From positions 1-43,366 of the forward strand of contig JBDTVG010000116.1 of the NCBI GenBank assembly GCA_040007395.1: DNA of 43,366 bases. The letters run 5' to 3'. Within the stretch, counting starts at the first letter, position 1. Each line of letters begins with the position of its first letter. Source of the stretch: DATGFK01 sp040007395. Lineage in GTDB: Bacteria; Chloroflexota; Anaerolineae; Aggregatilineales; UBA2796. Positions 35,671-43,366 of the stretch are shown here, piece by piece. Both the position numbers and the translations under genes were made by a program. The notes beneath the pieces are model-generated. The model was not told the origin of the DNA. It searched no databases and worked only from the letters and a program-made list of their open reading frames with translations.

Positions 35671-36039
35671 TTACTCTACCGGATGGGCATCATTTTTCAT
35701 AAATTCTTTTAATGCCTCATTTGCTGTTGTTAATACATTGGTCCACTCAGGGCTAGACAAATACGGTATTTTATTGTCTAGATCAAAAGTGGACATTAGT
35801 ACCGAAAACCTTTCGAGAAGCTTTTTTAAGATTTGCACTTCCTCCATATTGTATAGCATTACACCAATTAAACCTTCAGGGTTTTGAGCTAATTTCGTGT
35901 CGTCAAAGAAAAAGGAGATAATAATATCTACAATTTCTCTTTGAGACTTATATTCAATATCGGGATGCATACTAACCAATAACTTAAGGTTGTCGAGTAA
36001 ACCATCTCGACCAAATGCACCATGTTGAAGTGTTAACAT
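35671..36039 (-). CDS. Putative immunity protein (SCO4402-like)
   Basis: 122 residues. The spacing of FFFDDTKLAQNPEGLIGVML, an acidic helix pair and YLSSPEWTNVLTTANEAL fits the SCO4402 family of small proteins, as I remember it; some members are linked to toxin-immunity loci. The gene lies directly after the RHS-toxin gene on the same strand, where an immunity gene is expected. A MITE sits at its start: the present ATG (36037-36039) lies in the target duplication. The former ribosome-binding site AGGAGA is now 200 bases away, and only CAGGG lies near the ATG, so expression may be reduced. Confidence 0.7.
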   Translation of the reverse strand: MLTLQHGAFGRDGLLDNLKLLVSMHPDIEYKSQREIVDIIISFFFDDTKLAQNPEGLIGVMLYNMEEVQILKKLLERFSVLMSTFDLDNKIPYLSSPEWTNVLTTANEALKEFMKNDAHPVE

Positions 36040-36041
36040 AT
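36035..36041. repeat. Target-site duplication, left copy (AACATAT)
   Basis: Seven bases identical to 36244-36250 flank the MITE. On the minus strand this reads ATATGTT and contains the start codon of the immunity gene. The copy could be eight bases (AACATATA), because the first element base is also A. Confidence 0.8.
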
Positions 36042-36243
36042 ACCCTGATTGCTAGTTCACGAAAGCTCTCTGAAGTCCATAAAGGGTCAACCGCTCACTG
36101 ATACGAGATTTTGTAGTAGTTCTCAATCGATTTTACCCAAAATACTAAACGGTTGATGGCGTTTTGGGTATCAAGTACGGGAAAATTTATCCCTTAGAGC
36201 CGTTGTGACCCTCCAAGATACTTTATGAACTAGCAATCAGGGT
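36042..36243. mobile_element. MITE of 202 bp with 18-bp inverted ends
   Basis: Perfect 18-bp terminal inverted repeats, ACCCTGATTGCTAGTTCA (36042-36059) and TGAACTAGCAATCAGGGT (36226-36243), are flanked by the direct repeat AACATAT (36035-36041 and 36244-36250). No gene lies inside. An internal arm pair, ACCCAAAA...TTTTGGGT, can fold. It is non-autonomous and has split the 5' end of the immunity gene from its ribosome-binding site. Confidence 0.88.
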
Positions 36244-36250
36244 AACATAT
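36244..36250. repeat. Target-site duplication, right copy (AACATAT)
   Basis: It is the second copy of the direct repeat around the MITE. On the minus strand the ATG in this copy lies 10 bases after AGGAGA, the original ribosome-binding site, but now reads only M-L-P before a TGA inside the element. Confidence 0.8.
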
Positions 36251-36300
36251 ATCTAATTTCTCCTATTTTCTCATTTTTCAGCATGTATTCGTATCGAGTT

Positions 36301-37478
36301 TTAGGGGTGATTCCAAGCGCTCCAATTTATCCATTCACTTAATGGAATATGTGCTATTTCAGCGTTTGCGGTTACCCCTTTATATATCTCTCCTCCTTTG
36401 CCTACTCCATTTTCGTTATTATTCACCACAACATGGTCAACTTGTTGAAATAGTTCTTTGACTGGATTTCCTAAATCTATTCTAACAGTGTTGCCACTAA
36501 CATTTTGTGGATCCCACCAGCGCCAACCATGCCCTCGACTGGTTGGCGCGTCTTGCCAACCTCGAGGTATTTTATTCACAATATCTGGATTTTGTGCAAA
36601 ACGCGAAAAGGGCTCATTTTTATTTGCTGCTTGTTTGGCTTTATTTCTAGAGATCGGCTCGTCTTGCTCATCAGTTGGTGGGTTCGGTGCCTCGGTACGA
36701 TCTTGGGTCCATTTACGCAGTGGCCCAACATCGCTACCGCTTAAACCACCAATATCTGCGTCAATTCCAGCTAGCCCAAGCGCAGCCGTTACCGTGCCTA
36801 CGCCAAGGTTTACTACATCACAGGTGTTAATGATTCCATGGGTAATATCGCTGAGGATATTACGAAGTGCATCAGACGCTAGAGCCACTCCACCAATTAA
36901 TCCAGCCGTACCAAGCCTATAAGCCCTAAGGGTCCTGTTACGCTCGCAAACGCGCCTGCTGCTGCGCCCCAAAGCATACCTTCATCAGCCGCCTAGTTTA
37001 TCACATCTTGTCGATTATGGCTCATTGCCCAATCGTGCATATCTTTGCCGCAGTGACATTGGATTGCCTGATCGTACATAGCCATTGCGTGTAGACCGGC
37101 AATGTTACCGCCAATGATGGCTCCTACTGCTGCTTCGGCAGCGACAAGCGCCAAAAGCCATATGAACTCCCCGCTAGGGTCCGTCCAGTTGGAGGGATTG
37201 CCTTCGACATAGGAGTAGCCGTTGCGCGCCATCGGGCGAGACACTGTTCCTTCCACTGGATCTTTGCTGAGGAAAGCACCCATCGTTGGGTTCATGTTGC
37301 GTGCTCGCAGGTACACGAGGCCATTAGGATCAGTCTGCTCACCTGTGAAGCCAAAGTCGCTCTGTGTGTAGGCACCTAGCGGTTCCCCGTAGGGACGATA
37401 AAGAACTATGTCTAGGTGATTCTTAACAAACTTCACGCTGCCAATCGTACCCATGCGCTGACAATCGCCCGTAAGCAA
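36301..37478 (-). pseudogene. RHS-core fragment with polymorphic-toxin domain, broken
   Basis: Upstream part (37478-36993): an RHS-repeat core, YRPYGEPLGAY, FGFTGEQTDPNGLVYLRARNM, LSKDPVEGTVSRP and WTDPSGEF, then a hydrophobic, Gly/Ala-rich segment. Its N-terminal RHS repeats are absent; the fragment begins 42 bases after the slt stop. The frame meets TAG at 36993-36995 (HNRQDVIN-stop-AADEGM) and continues with GAAAGAFASVTGPLG. A one-base loss near 36924-36932 then moves the frame to the toxin part (36972-36301), which reads AGLIGGVALASDALRN. The C-terminus (RWWDPQNVSG, QVDHVVV, AHIPLSEWINWSAW) resembles polymorphic toxin type 34 from memory. With two lesions, a full toxin is not made. Confidence 0.8.
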
Positions 37479-37519
37479 GGATTAATTGAGTGAAACGTTC
37501 CAGCAAGCATCACCTTTGT

Positions 37520-39964
37520 TCATTTCGTACCATAGATAATCCGATACGTTTCATACTGCTCATAGATGCGCCGGACATAGGTTTGGGTCTGATCGTAGGA
37601 GATCGCATTGATGAACAGATCAGGATCGCCGTTTGAGATGCGGAACCACTCACTGCTAGCGGCTGGCCCCGCATTATAGGCTGCTAACGCCGCATAGACA
37701 TTGCCATCGAAAGTGTCCAGTTGTTCGCGCAGATAATACACGCCGAAGGTCACATTGATATATGGCTTGTAGATGTCGTTGTTTTGGTAGTCAGGCCACT
37801 GGAGCTTACCCGCGATGTAAGCGCCTGTATCCGGCACAATCTGCATTAGCCCCTGTGCTGCCGCATACGAAGTGGCTACTCCTTCAAACAGACTTTCCTG
37901 ACGGATTAAGCTGAACACGAGCAGCGGATCGACGCTGAACTTTTGAGTCGCAGGCAGGACCAGATCGTAATAGGCAATCGGGAAGCGCAGCGCGGCGATA
38001 GCTTTGGGCGCGTCCGTTGTTTCGATCTTGGCATCGTCTAGCCATTTTGCGGTGGTGTTGATCGCCTCTTTGTACAGCCCGATTCTAAAGTAGAACGAGG
38101 CAAGCTGGTAAACTGCCAGCGGGTTATCTTGATTGTCTTGCGTGAGCGACTCGAACTCACCTTTGGCATCGCTGACAGCCGCCACCGCCCATAGTTCACT
38201 GCCCCGGATCATACGCGGATCGTTGACAAGTGTCGGTGACAGAGGCCATAGATCGCCAGTCTGCGTGATCTTGAATTTGTCGCGGAGCCATTTTTCCGCT
38301 TCGGCAATATGGGCTGGATCGTTGAAGGATAGATCGAGTTTAGCAGGTGGCACAAAGGGGCCGTGTCCCGCCAGCAGATCGCTAGCCCGCAGACTGTAGT
38401 AGCCACCGGGATCGGCTTTGGCGGCTTCGGTATACGCTTCGCGGGCTAACTGCTGATTATTATCGATCTGGTATAGGCGGCCTAACCACAAATATCCGGC
38501 GGCTTTCAGGTTGCCCGATCCGGTGGTGGCTAGCAGCGCGAATAAACGCTGCGCCCGCTGGGTGCTACGCTGGTTATAAGCTGCCATCGCGCCCCGGAAC
38601 AGGCCATCCATCGCCCAATCCGTGCCTTTGTATTTGTTGCCAAGAATCTCGAATGTCGCCAACGACGACTCCGTATCGCCCAACGTCGAGTACAGATAGC
38701 CTGCTCGCCACAACGATTCCGCCCCTTGTGGCACTTTGGGAAACTTCTCGGCAAGTTCCTTATATTTGGCGATCGCGTCCTGCACTTTGCCAGCCAGATA
38801 CAAGGTGCGTCCCTGTTCGAGCCACGCATCGCCAAAACTATCGCTGGTGGAAAACTGATCGATCACCGCCTGAAATGAGGTGTTCGCCGCCGCAATATTG
38901 CCGACTTCACGGTAAGCCTGCCCCAACAGCATGAACACTTCAGGATCGATCTTTTCGAGGGGTGTAACGCCCGTGTAAGCATACAGCGCCGTGATCGCGT
39001 CGTTGTAGTCTTTGGCATTAAAGCTGATCCGTCCGCGCACCAGATTATCGACGGGCAGTTTCGCCTTCAGCAGGGCTTGCATGGCGCGATAGGCACTCGC
39101 GGTATCCGAATAATTATTAACAATATCCTGATAGTGCGCGTAAGCCTGATCGATACTGCCCGACCTCAACAGCAGGTCAGCGGCGGTTAGCGTGATCGAG
39201 GCGCGGTAGTCGGGCATTTTGGCAACCGCCAGAATTGCATCGTACTGGGCTAGCGCATCTTTGACGCTGCCCGTGTTGAGATAGGCCGCAGCGACTTTCT
39301 CACGCAGCGCCAACATCGGCACCAGACCGCGTGCGGCATTGGCGGCTTGCCCATAGTTCTTGAGCGCCTCGTCGGAATTCTTGAGCGCCAAATTCGCGTC
39401 CCCAATGCGCTCATAGGCATAGCTATCGATCACGCCGGGGCGTTTTTGTAGATAGAACTGGAAATCAGTAATGGCGTTCGCCCACTGCGCCAGCCCTAGA
39501 TAAGCATCACCGCGCAAAAAATAGGCTTGCGAATAGCGTACATCGAGAGGATAGGTCTTGATAAAGTCGGTGAGGGCAGTTACTGCGTCAGCGAATTTGC
39601 CTTCGCGCAGTGCTGCCGTCCCCAGTCCAATCGAAGCACTCGAACGCAGCCGAGGATCGACGGACAGCAGCGGGCGACTCAGGATCGATTGGTAAGTCGT
39701 TACCGCCGCATCATAATCACCGTTGCGTAAGGCCGAATCCGCCTGAGCCAGCGCTACATTTGGCGCGGAGGTAGCAGTTGGCGCAGGAGTCGATGTTAAA
39801 ACCGGACTAGCCGTTACCGGAACTGCCGTCGCGTTAGGGATGCGGCTAGCGGTGGCAGTCACGACGATTACGCCCTGATTGGGCAGAGTACAGGCGATGG
39901 TGGCGCAAGCAAGCGCCAACGCCGACAGCAGAACCGTTAAGGGAATATGTTTTGATTCTCTCAT
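37520..39964 (-). CDS. Lipoprotein lytic murein transglycosylase with TPR-like repeats
   Basis: 814 residues from ATG at 39962-39964; an earlier in-frame start (40021) adds 19 residues ahead of the signal peptide. The signal ends in a lipobox (LACATIAC, Cys at about 26), followed by a Thr/Pro-rich linker. From about 75 to 570 are TPR-type helical repeats (e.g. ALRNGDYDAAVTTYQSIL). The catalytic SLT domain starts at about 665, with Glu690 in LIRQESLFEG, then AAQGLMQIVPDTGAYIA and ALAAYNAGP. It cleaves peptidoglycan glycan strands at the cell surface. Confidence 0.93.
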   Translation of the reverse strand: MRESKHIPLTVLLSALALACATIACTLPNQGVIVVTATASRIPNATAVPVTASPVLTSTPAPTATSAPNVALAQADSALRNGDYDAAVTTYQSILSRPLLSVDPRLRSSASIGLGTAALREGKFADAVTALTDFIKTYPLDVRYSQAYFLRGDAYLGLAQWANAITDFQFYLQKRPGVIDSYAYERIGDANLALKNSDEALKNYGQAANAARGLVPMLALREKVAAAYLNTGSVKDALAQYDAILAVAKMPDYRASITLTAADLLLRSGSIDQAYAHYQDIVNNYSDTASAYRAMQALLKAKLPVDNLVRGRISFNAKDYNDAITALYAYTGVTPLEKIDPEVFMLLGQAYREVGNIAAANTSFQAVIDQFSTSDSFGDAWLEQGRTLYLAGKVQDAIAKYKELAEKFPKVPQGAESLWRAGYLYSTLGDTESSLATFEILGNKYKGTDWAMDGLFRGAMAAYNQRSTQRAQRLFALLATTGSGNLKAAGYLWLGRLYQIDNNQQLAREAYTEAAKADPGGYYSLRASDLLAGHGPFVPPAKLDLSFNDPAHIAEAEKWLRDKFKITQTGDLWPLSPTLVNDPRMIRGSELWAVAAVSDAKGEFESLTQDNQDNPLAVYQLASFYFRIGLYKEAINTTAKWLDDAKIETTDAPKAIAALRFPIAYYDLVLPATQKFSVDPLLVFSLIRQESLFEGVATSYAAAQGLMQIVPDTGAYIAGKLQWPDYQNNDIYKPYINVTFGVYYLREQLDTFDGNVYAALAAYNAGPAASSEWFRISNGDPDLFINAISYDQTQTYVRRIYEQYETYRIIYGTK

Positions 39965-40135
39965 TCCGCCGATTATAGCGAGTTGTGTTGAGAACAAAAA
40001 CCGACCCGCTGTTGGATACAACGCAAATGCAGCAAAATTTCCTTACTCTAAAAGCGTAGTCACCGCCGTCTTGTGGAAACGCAGGGCTAGAGATGGGGAA
40101 AATGGCGGCGATGCTAAATTGACCCTACCAAATAT

Positions 40136-40164
40136 TTGCAACTTCTCTATAGCATCGTTACACT
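40136..40164 (+). promoter_or_regulatory. Possible promoter of the RNA/attenuator
   Basis: TTGCAA (40136-40141) and TACACT (40159-40164) are 17 bases apart; each matches its consensus in four of six positions. Start of transcription would be near 40171. Confidence 0.4.
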
Positions 40165-40170
40165 TTGCCT

Positions 40171-40340
40171 TATGAACAGTAACTTGCCGCTCGCTACTGC
40201 ATTTCCGAACTGCACACGGTGTATGTGTATGTGTTGTTTACCTTGCCCAATTCTGGGAAGCGGAGCATTCTAGGGAACGCCTGTTAAGTTAACCTTGTGA
40301 TGTGAGAAAGCCGACCAGAAAAGTTGGCTTTTTTTGTTTT
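40171..40340 (+). ncRNA. Candidate small RNA or transcription attenuator
   Basis: About 170 bases between the promoter-like pair and the terminator at 40307-40340, with no coding frame. CCGCT near 40195 can pair with AGCGG near 40260, and TAACTT with AAGTTA nearer the ends, leaving an asymmetric bulge. It lies in front of the DUF4395-thioredoxin operon, so it is either a separate RNA of about 6S size or the operon's leader. I find no known RNA consensus. Confidence 0.3.
40307..40340 (+). terminator. Strong Rho-independent terminator with no gene before it
   Basis: AAAGCCGAC (40307-40315) pairs with GTTGGCTTT (40323-40331) with one G-T pair, loop CAGAAAA, then a T-tract with one G (TTTTTTTGTTTT). 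It sits 40 bases before the DUF4395 gene. The nearest upstream gene is on the other strand. Confidence 0.85.
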
Positions 40341-40380
40341 GCAGCGTCGTCGAATTAATTGATAGGAAATACCACAATCC

Positions 40381-40881
40381 ATGTCTGCTAATTCCGCTAA
40401 TTTTGAACTACCTCGGATTGATCTCAACGCCTTGCGTGTTAATCAGGCGCTGATTATCACGCTTCTGATTGTCGCCTTTGTGCTGAACGCGGTCTGGCTC
40501 GTTTTGCTGGTCGGGATTGTGATGGCAGCCGGGACAGCGCTTGGCGTGCCGGGGTTTAAGCCTGTTTACCAATATGTCTTGAAACCTCTGAATCTGGTTA
40601 AGCCAGAAATCGAGCGCGACAATCCAGAACCCCACCGCTTCGCGCAGGGTTTAGGTGCAGCGTTCACGTTAGCGGGGGCAATCGCGCTATTTCTAAATGC
40701 AGTGACGCTCGGTTGGGGGTTAAGTTGGCTAGTGGTCGCGCTGGCTGCCATCAATCTATTTGGCGGGTTTTGCGCCGGATGCTTTGTCTATTACTGGCTA
40801 AATCGCTTGAATGTACCGGGGTTTGTCAAAGCCCCGCCGCCCAATACTATTCCCGGAATGCGCCCACGAGGAAGCAATTAA
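40381..40881 (+). CDS. DUF4395-family membrane protein
   Basis: 166 residues with four membrane spans: two before and two after a polar loop (about 60-90). The loop has KPLNLVKPEIERDNPEPHRFAQGLG and the spans GFCAGCFVYYWL, which fit DUF4395. That family is often next to a thioredoxin gene, as here; the two are 1 base apart. Its role may be to support thiol-disulfide exchange at the membrane, but the mechanism is unknown. Confidence 0.8.
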   Translation: MSANSANFELPRIDLNALRVNQALIITLLIVAFVLNAVWLVLLVGIVMAAGTALGVPGFKPVYQYVLKPLNLVKPEIERDNPEPHRFAQGLGAAFTLAGAIALFLNAVTLGWGLSWLVVALAAINLFGGFCAGCFVYYWLNRLNVPGFVKAPPPNTIPGMRPRGSN

Positions 40882-40882
40882 C

Positions 40883-41320
40883 ATGCTCGAACGACTCTTG
40901 ATCACAGCACTTTTGATCGGCATAGGGTTAGCGGTGTACGTTGCCATTTCGCGCTGGCAGCTTCATCGGGCAGGACTCGCATCTGGCTCACTCACGACCT
41001 CACAGCCGGGCAGCTATCGTATTCTATACTTTACCACCCCAACTTGCTCCGTGTGCAAGACAGTACAAAGTCCGGCGCTGCAATCGCTGCAAAGCCAATT
41101 TGGCGGCGACTTGGAAGTGATCACCGTCGATAGCACCGAACAACCGGATTTGGCAGACCGCTGGCAGGTGATGACCGTGCCGACGACCTTCATTCTTGAC
41201 CGGAACAACACGCCCCGCATTTGCAATAACGGTCTCGCCAACCGCGAAAAATTGATCAAGCAGCTTGCCGAAATTGGGCTAACGATGCCCTCTAGCAGCG
41301 AAACTCTAGCGGCGGCGTAG
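40883..41320 (+). CDS. Membrane-anchored thioredoxin-like protein
   Basis: 145 residues from ATG 40883, with GAGGAAG about 9 bases upstream; a longer form from 40811 overlaps DUF4395 and is rejected. Membrane anchor at residues 4-23, then a thioredoxin fold. The active site is C-x2-C, CSVC (Cys55, Cys58) in FTTPTCSVCKTVQS, and the cis-Pro is in MTVPTTFILD. It is co-transcribed with DUF4395. Confidence 0.85.
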   Translation: MLERLLITALLIGIGLAVYVAISRWQLHRAGLASGSLTTSQPGSYRILYFTTPTCSVCKTVQSPALQSLQSQFGGDLEVITVDSTEQPDLADRWQVMTVPTTFILDRNNTPRICNNGLANREKLIKQLAEIGLTMPSSSETLAAA

Positions 41321-41577
41321 TCACGCATCCACCCCTCACCACCTGAGTGTTAACCATATAGCGGACAGGGCAGACCCTGTCCCTATAGCCAAACGGTATT
41401 TTGTAAGGATAATGCCTGTATTGTCCGTTGTCTACATTCACCGTGAAGTTATCGGCTGGTTCGCCGCGAAAATCTACTGTAAAATTACACATATTCAATA
41501 GTTTTTACGTAGATTTCTTTCAGAACCTATTGTATGCTACGACCAATTGTGTAATCGTTCACAAAGAAAGGTGTGGT
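41321..41577. other. Intergenic stretch with one hairpin
   Basis: GGACAGGG (41363-41370) pairs with CCCTGTCC (41375-41382) around CAGA; a possible half copy of the GC-rich repeat (CCACCCCTCACC) lies at about 41329-41340. No gene is seen before the P450 start. Confidence 0.5.
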
Positions 41578-41994
41578 ATGGCAGCACAATTGGTACAGGT
41601 GGCCCTCAACGGGCCACAGACGCATTTCCCCTCCGGCAATATGAAGTAGTTCAACGCGGACACGCTGAAATTCCTGTTGGAACAGCGGCAGTATGGCGAC
41701 TTGAGTCGCATTTATTTTGGGCCTTTCCCGGTCATTCTAGCAAATCATCCCGATTAGCTGCATGATGTGTTGGTCACTAATGCCGACAGCTATTACAAAG
41801 GAACGGCTAGCAAGAAGATCCTCGATCCGGTGCTGGGTAAGGAGTTATTTATCAACGATGGCGACTCGTGGAAACGGCAGCGGCGGCTGATGCAACCCGC
41901 GTTTCACTCCAAGCGCATCGAAACCTACGCTCAGACAATGGTCAATTATGCGCTCGATCTGGCGAACGTATGGCAGGATAATCAATTGGGGTGA
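41578..41994 (+). pseudogene. Cytochrome P450 N-terminal fragment
   Basis: From ATG 41578 (AAAGG upstream) the frame reads MAAQLVQVALNGPQTHFPSG, then TAG at 41647-41649, LKFLLEQRQYGDLSRIYFGP, TAG at 41755-41757 and DVLVTNADSYYKG, WKRQRRLMQPAFHS. This is the P450 N-terminal half with the C-helix W-x3-R motif; the I-helix, ExxR and haem-Cys regions are absent. The frame is cut at 41991 by an IS element, and no remaining P450 sequence follows the IS. The gene is dead. Confidence 0.85.
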
Positions 41995-43083
41995 GGGTGG
42001 GGGCATAAGAATAGGTAGTAAGTGAGCCTATTTAGGTATAGTTTGAAGTAACCAAACAGCAAACAATATCGAAAAGGCTCGTGGGAAATGATAACGACAA
42101 CGTATCCATTAATCGAGTTATTATGACTGATTGATATGGTGTGGGAACAGAGCAACAGGGACAGTTTAAAGCAGTATAGTGAGCAAAGCTTGTTTAAAGG
42201 GTATGTGGTGAGCCTAGTCAAACAGTTATGGAGCCGTCGGTCAGTATGGCGCTATTTGAGGGGAACCCCACTGGTGGCACAAGCCTATGGGCTGGAGCGT
42301 ATGCCGGATCGGCGGACGCTGGATCGGCGCTTGGCAGAAATCTCAGGCGAGGCAGCGCGGCAAATTGCAGCACTGGGCTTGGTGCTATCGGTAGAAAGCG
42401 TGACGGCAGGGTATGTGGCGGTGAGTGATGGGTCAGCTTTTAAAGCACAAGGTCCGGTCTGGCATAAAAAAGACAAAGCGGCTGGGCGTATCCCAGCAGG
42501 GTTGACTGGCTTGGATACGGATGCTGACTGGATTCAATCCACCTACCATGGCTGGGTGTATGGCTACAAAGCGCAGGTAAGCATCAGTGTTTCTCCGGCG
42601 CTGGTACGCACCGTCTTGAGTGCGACCGTCACAGGTAGCGAGTGTGAATCTCATGTGCTCCACGCCCATTTAGATGACCTACCACCGTTGGTCGAAACCC
42701 TCTTGCTCGATGCCAGTTATGATGACGCCGACCTCATCGCCGCTTGTCATGACCGGGCTATTGAAGTGCTTGTACCCCTTGCCAAGCCCATCGGTCAATC
42801 CACTTCTCAACAACGCCGAGACCGGTCTGCTTATTTAGCCTCCCCAGTTGGTAAAAGCCGTTATCAACAGCCTAGATGCAGTATTGAACCTTTCTTTTCG
42901 ACCATCAAAGCCCTATTCCATATTGACCCACTTCCGGTTCGAGGCAAACCCAAAGCCTCCGCCTTCATTCTTTTAGCCATGTATGCTTGGAACTTGACTG
43001 TCATGTTCAATTTTGTTAACAACCGTCCGCTTGGTGAGGTTAAACCAGTCCTTGACTTACTCTAATCCATGCTCCACCCTCAC
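41991..43083 (+). mobile_element. Complete IS (DDE transposase) inserted into the P450 gene
   Basis: The ends are inverted, GTGAGGGTGG (41991-42000) and CCACCCTCAC (43074-43083), perfect over 10 bases, with a further GCAT match near each end. Length 1093 bp. One intact transposase lies inside. No clear target-site duplication is visible. Confidence 0.8.
42136..43065 (+). CDS. IS4/IS5-class DDE transposase
   Basis: 309 residues, uninterrupted. The DDE triad can be placed at Asp98 (AVSDGSAFK), Asp192 (LLLDASYDDADLI) and Glu251 (SIEPFFSTIKALF), with the 59-residue gap between the last two typical for RNase-H-like transposases. The N-terminus is helical and basic (SLVKQLWSRRSVWRYL). It ends 18 bases before the right end of the IS. 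Since the frame is open and the ends match, the element may be active. Confidence 0.85.
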   Translation: MVWEQSNRDSLKQYSEQSLFKGYVVSLVKQLWSRRSVWRYLRGTPLVAQAYGLERMPDRRTLDRRLAEISGEAARQIAALGLVLSVESVTAGYVAVSDGSAFKAQGPVWHKKDKAAGRIPAGLTGLDTDADWIQSTYHGWVYGYKAQVSISVSPALVRTVLSATVTGSECESHVLHAHLDDLPPLVETLLLDASYDDADLIAACHDRAIEVLVPLAKPIGQSTSQQRRDRSAYLASPVGKSRYQQPRCSIEPFFSTIKALFHIDPLPVRGKPKASAFILLAMYAWNLTVMFNFVNNRPLGEVKPVLDLL

Positions 43084-43126
43084 TAAGGCACTGTAAAGAA
43101 ATAAGGGATGCAATTAAACAAGAAGA

Positions 43127-43366
43127 ATGGAGTACAAAACAGCAAAAGAACAGATGGCAAGTGTGGCGCAAGAATATGAAGCCATGAAGCCGTATTTGAA
43201 TGAACGGGGTCGGCGGATATGGGCGGCGACAGCGGCTCGGTTGCTGGGCTATGGGGGACAGAGCATTGTGCATGAGGCGACAGGTTTGTCGGGGACGACG
43301 ATTCGTCGAGGACCTCTACTGACATGGGTAACTTACGATCTCTGGCAGCCTTATCAGTTAAAGTAA
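43127..43366 (+). pseudogene. ISAzo13-like transposase N-terminal fragment
   Basis: ATG 43127 opens a 79-residue frame ending with TAA at the window end. Residues 15-60 (AQEYEAMKPYLNERGRRIWA, ARLLGYGG) match the start of ISAzo13-type transposases. After GLSGTTIRRG the sequence changes to an unrelated 17-residue tail, so the catalytic part is missing. It follows the other IS by 43 bases. Confidence 0.7.

Larger units (their letters stand above)
39965..40380. other. Intergenic region holding a possible RNA gene or attenuator
   Basis: The near part (39965-40135) shows no supported gene. The later part carries a promoter-like pair, a structured stretch and a strong terminator; see 40171-40340. 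Confidence 0.5.

Noticed and set aside
40171..40340. SRP RNA, tmRNA or RNase P RNA
   Set aside because: Their conserved sequence motifs are not present; the stretch is kept only as an uncertain RNA candidate.
36993..41757. Amber codon reassignment to Gln
   Set aside because: Several intact genes end in TAG (for example the MFS and tadA genes), and the TAG-containing frames also have frameshifts or IS cuts. Both tRNA-Gln anticodons are CTG and TTG, not CTA.
1..43366. CRISPR array
   Set aside because: No series of short direct repeats with regular unique spacers was found; the NHL repeats are coding.

Overview
The window carries about 40 genes on both strands at moderate GC. It looks like a chromosomal segment of a member of the Chloroflexota, probably Anaerolineae-like. 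This is inferred from the gene mix: a Tad-type secretion/pilus operon with no secretin or other outer-membrane part, a MGDG-synthase-like glycosyltransferase, a DegS-like kinase next to a NarL-like regulator, NHL/beta-propeller surface proteins with Thr-Pro linkers, a TIR-FGE fusion and IS4-type elements. No rRNA or marker gene is present to fix the taxon.

Layout. 1-4.3 kb: the 3'-truncated gene of a large secreted NHL beta-propeller protein, a DUF4013 membrane protein and a TIR/deoxyribosyltransferase-like protein. 4.3-8.5 kb: elongation factor P, three tRNA genes (Gln-CTG, Gln-TTG, Gly-CCC) under a strong promoter and ending at a clear terminator, rsmI, a KaiC/RAD55-like ATPase and a MGDG-synthase-like glycosyltransferase. 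8.7-14.1 kb: an MFS exporter, two family-2 glycosyltransferases, an unknown protein, a HicAB toxin-antitoxin pair and a nucleotidyltransferase-like protein. 14.2-23.8 kb: a TIR-TM-FGE protein, mutY, small zinc-ribbon and membrane proteins, a hydrolase, a UvrD/PcrA helicase, a methyltransferase and an MBL-fold hydrolase.

24.1-33.8 kb is the most coherent block. A NarL-type regulator lies behind a 310-nt leader, next to a soluble DegS-type kinase with an eroded ATP site. Then come cpaB, a REC-MinD fusion (cpaE), tadA/cpaF, tadB and tadC, with comF translationally coupled to tadC and hpf after it. No pilin or prepilin peptidase gene is visible, so those parts must lie elsewhere.

34.5-37.5 kb and 41.5-43.4 kb are decaying accessory DNA. 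The first holds an IS4-type transposase remnant between inverted GC-rich repeats, a putative immunity gene whose start codon was hit by a 202-bp MITE, and a broken RHS core plus toxin. The second holds a cytochrome P450 fragment cut by a complete IS, followed by an ISAzo13-like fragment. Between them lie a lipoprotein lytic transglycosylase, a DUF4395-thioredoxin pair and, in front of that pair, a possible small RNA or attenuator ending at a strong orphan terminator.

All family names come from reading the sequence and from memory of families. No database search was run.
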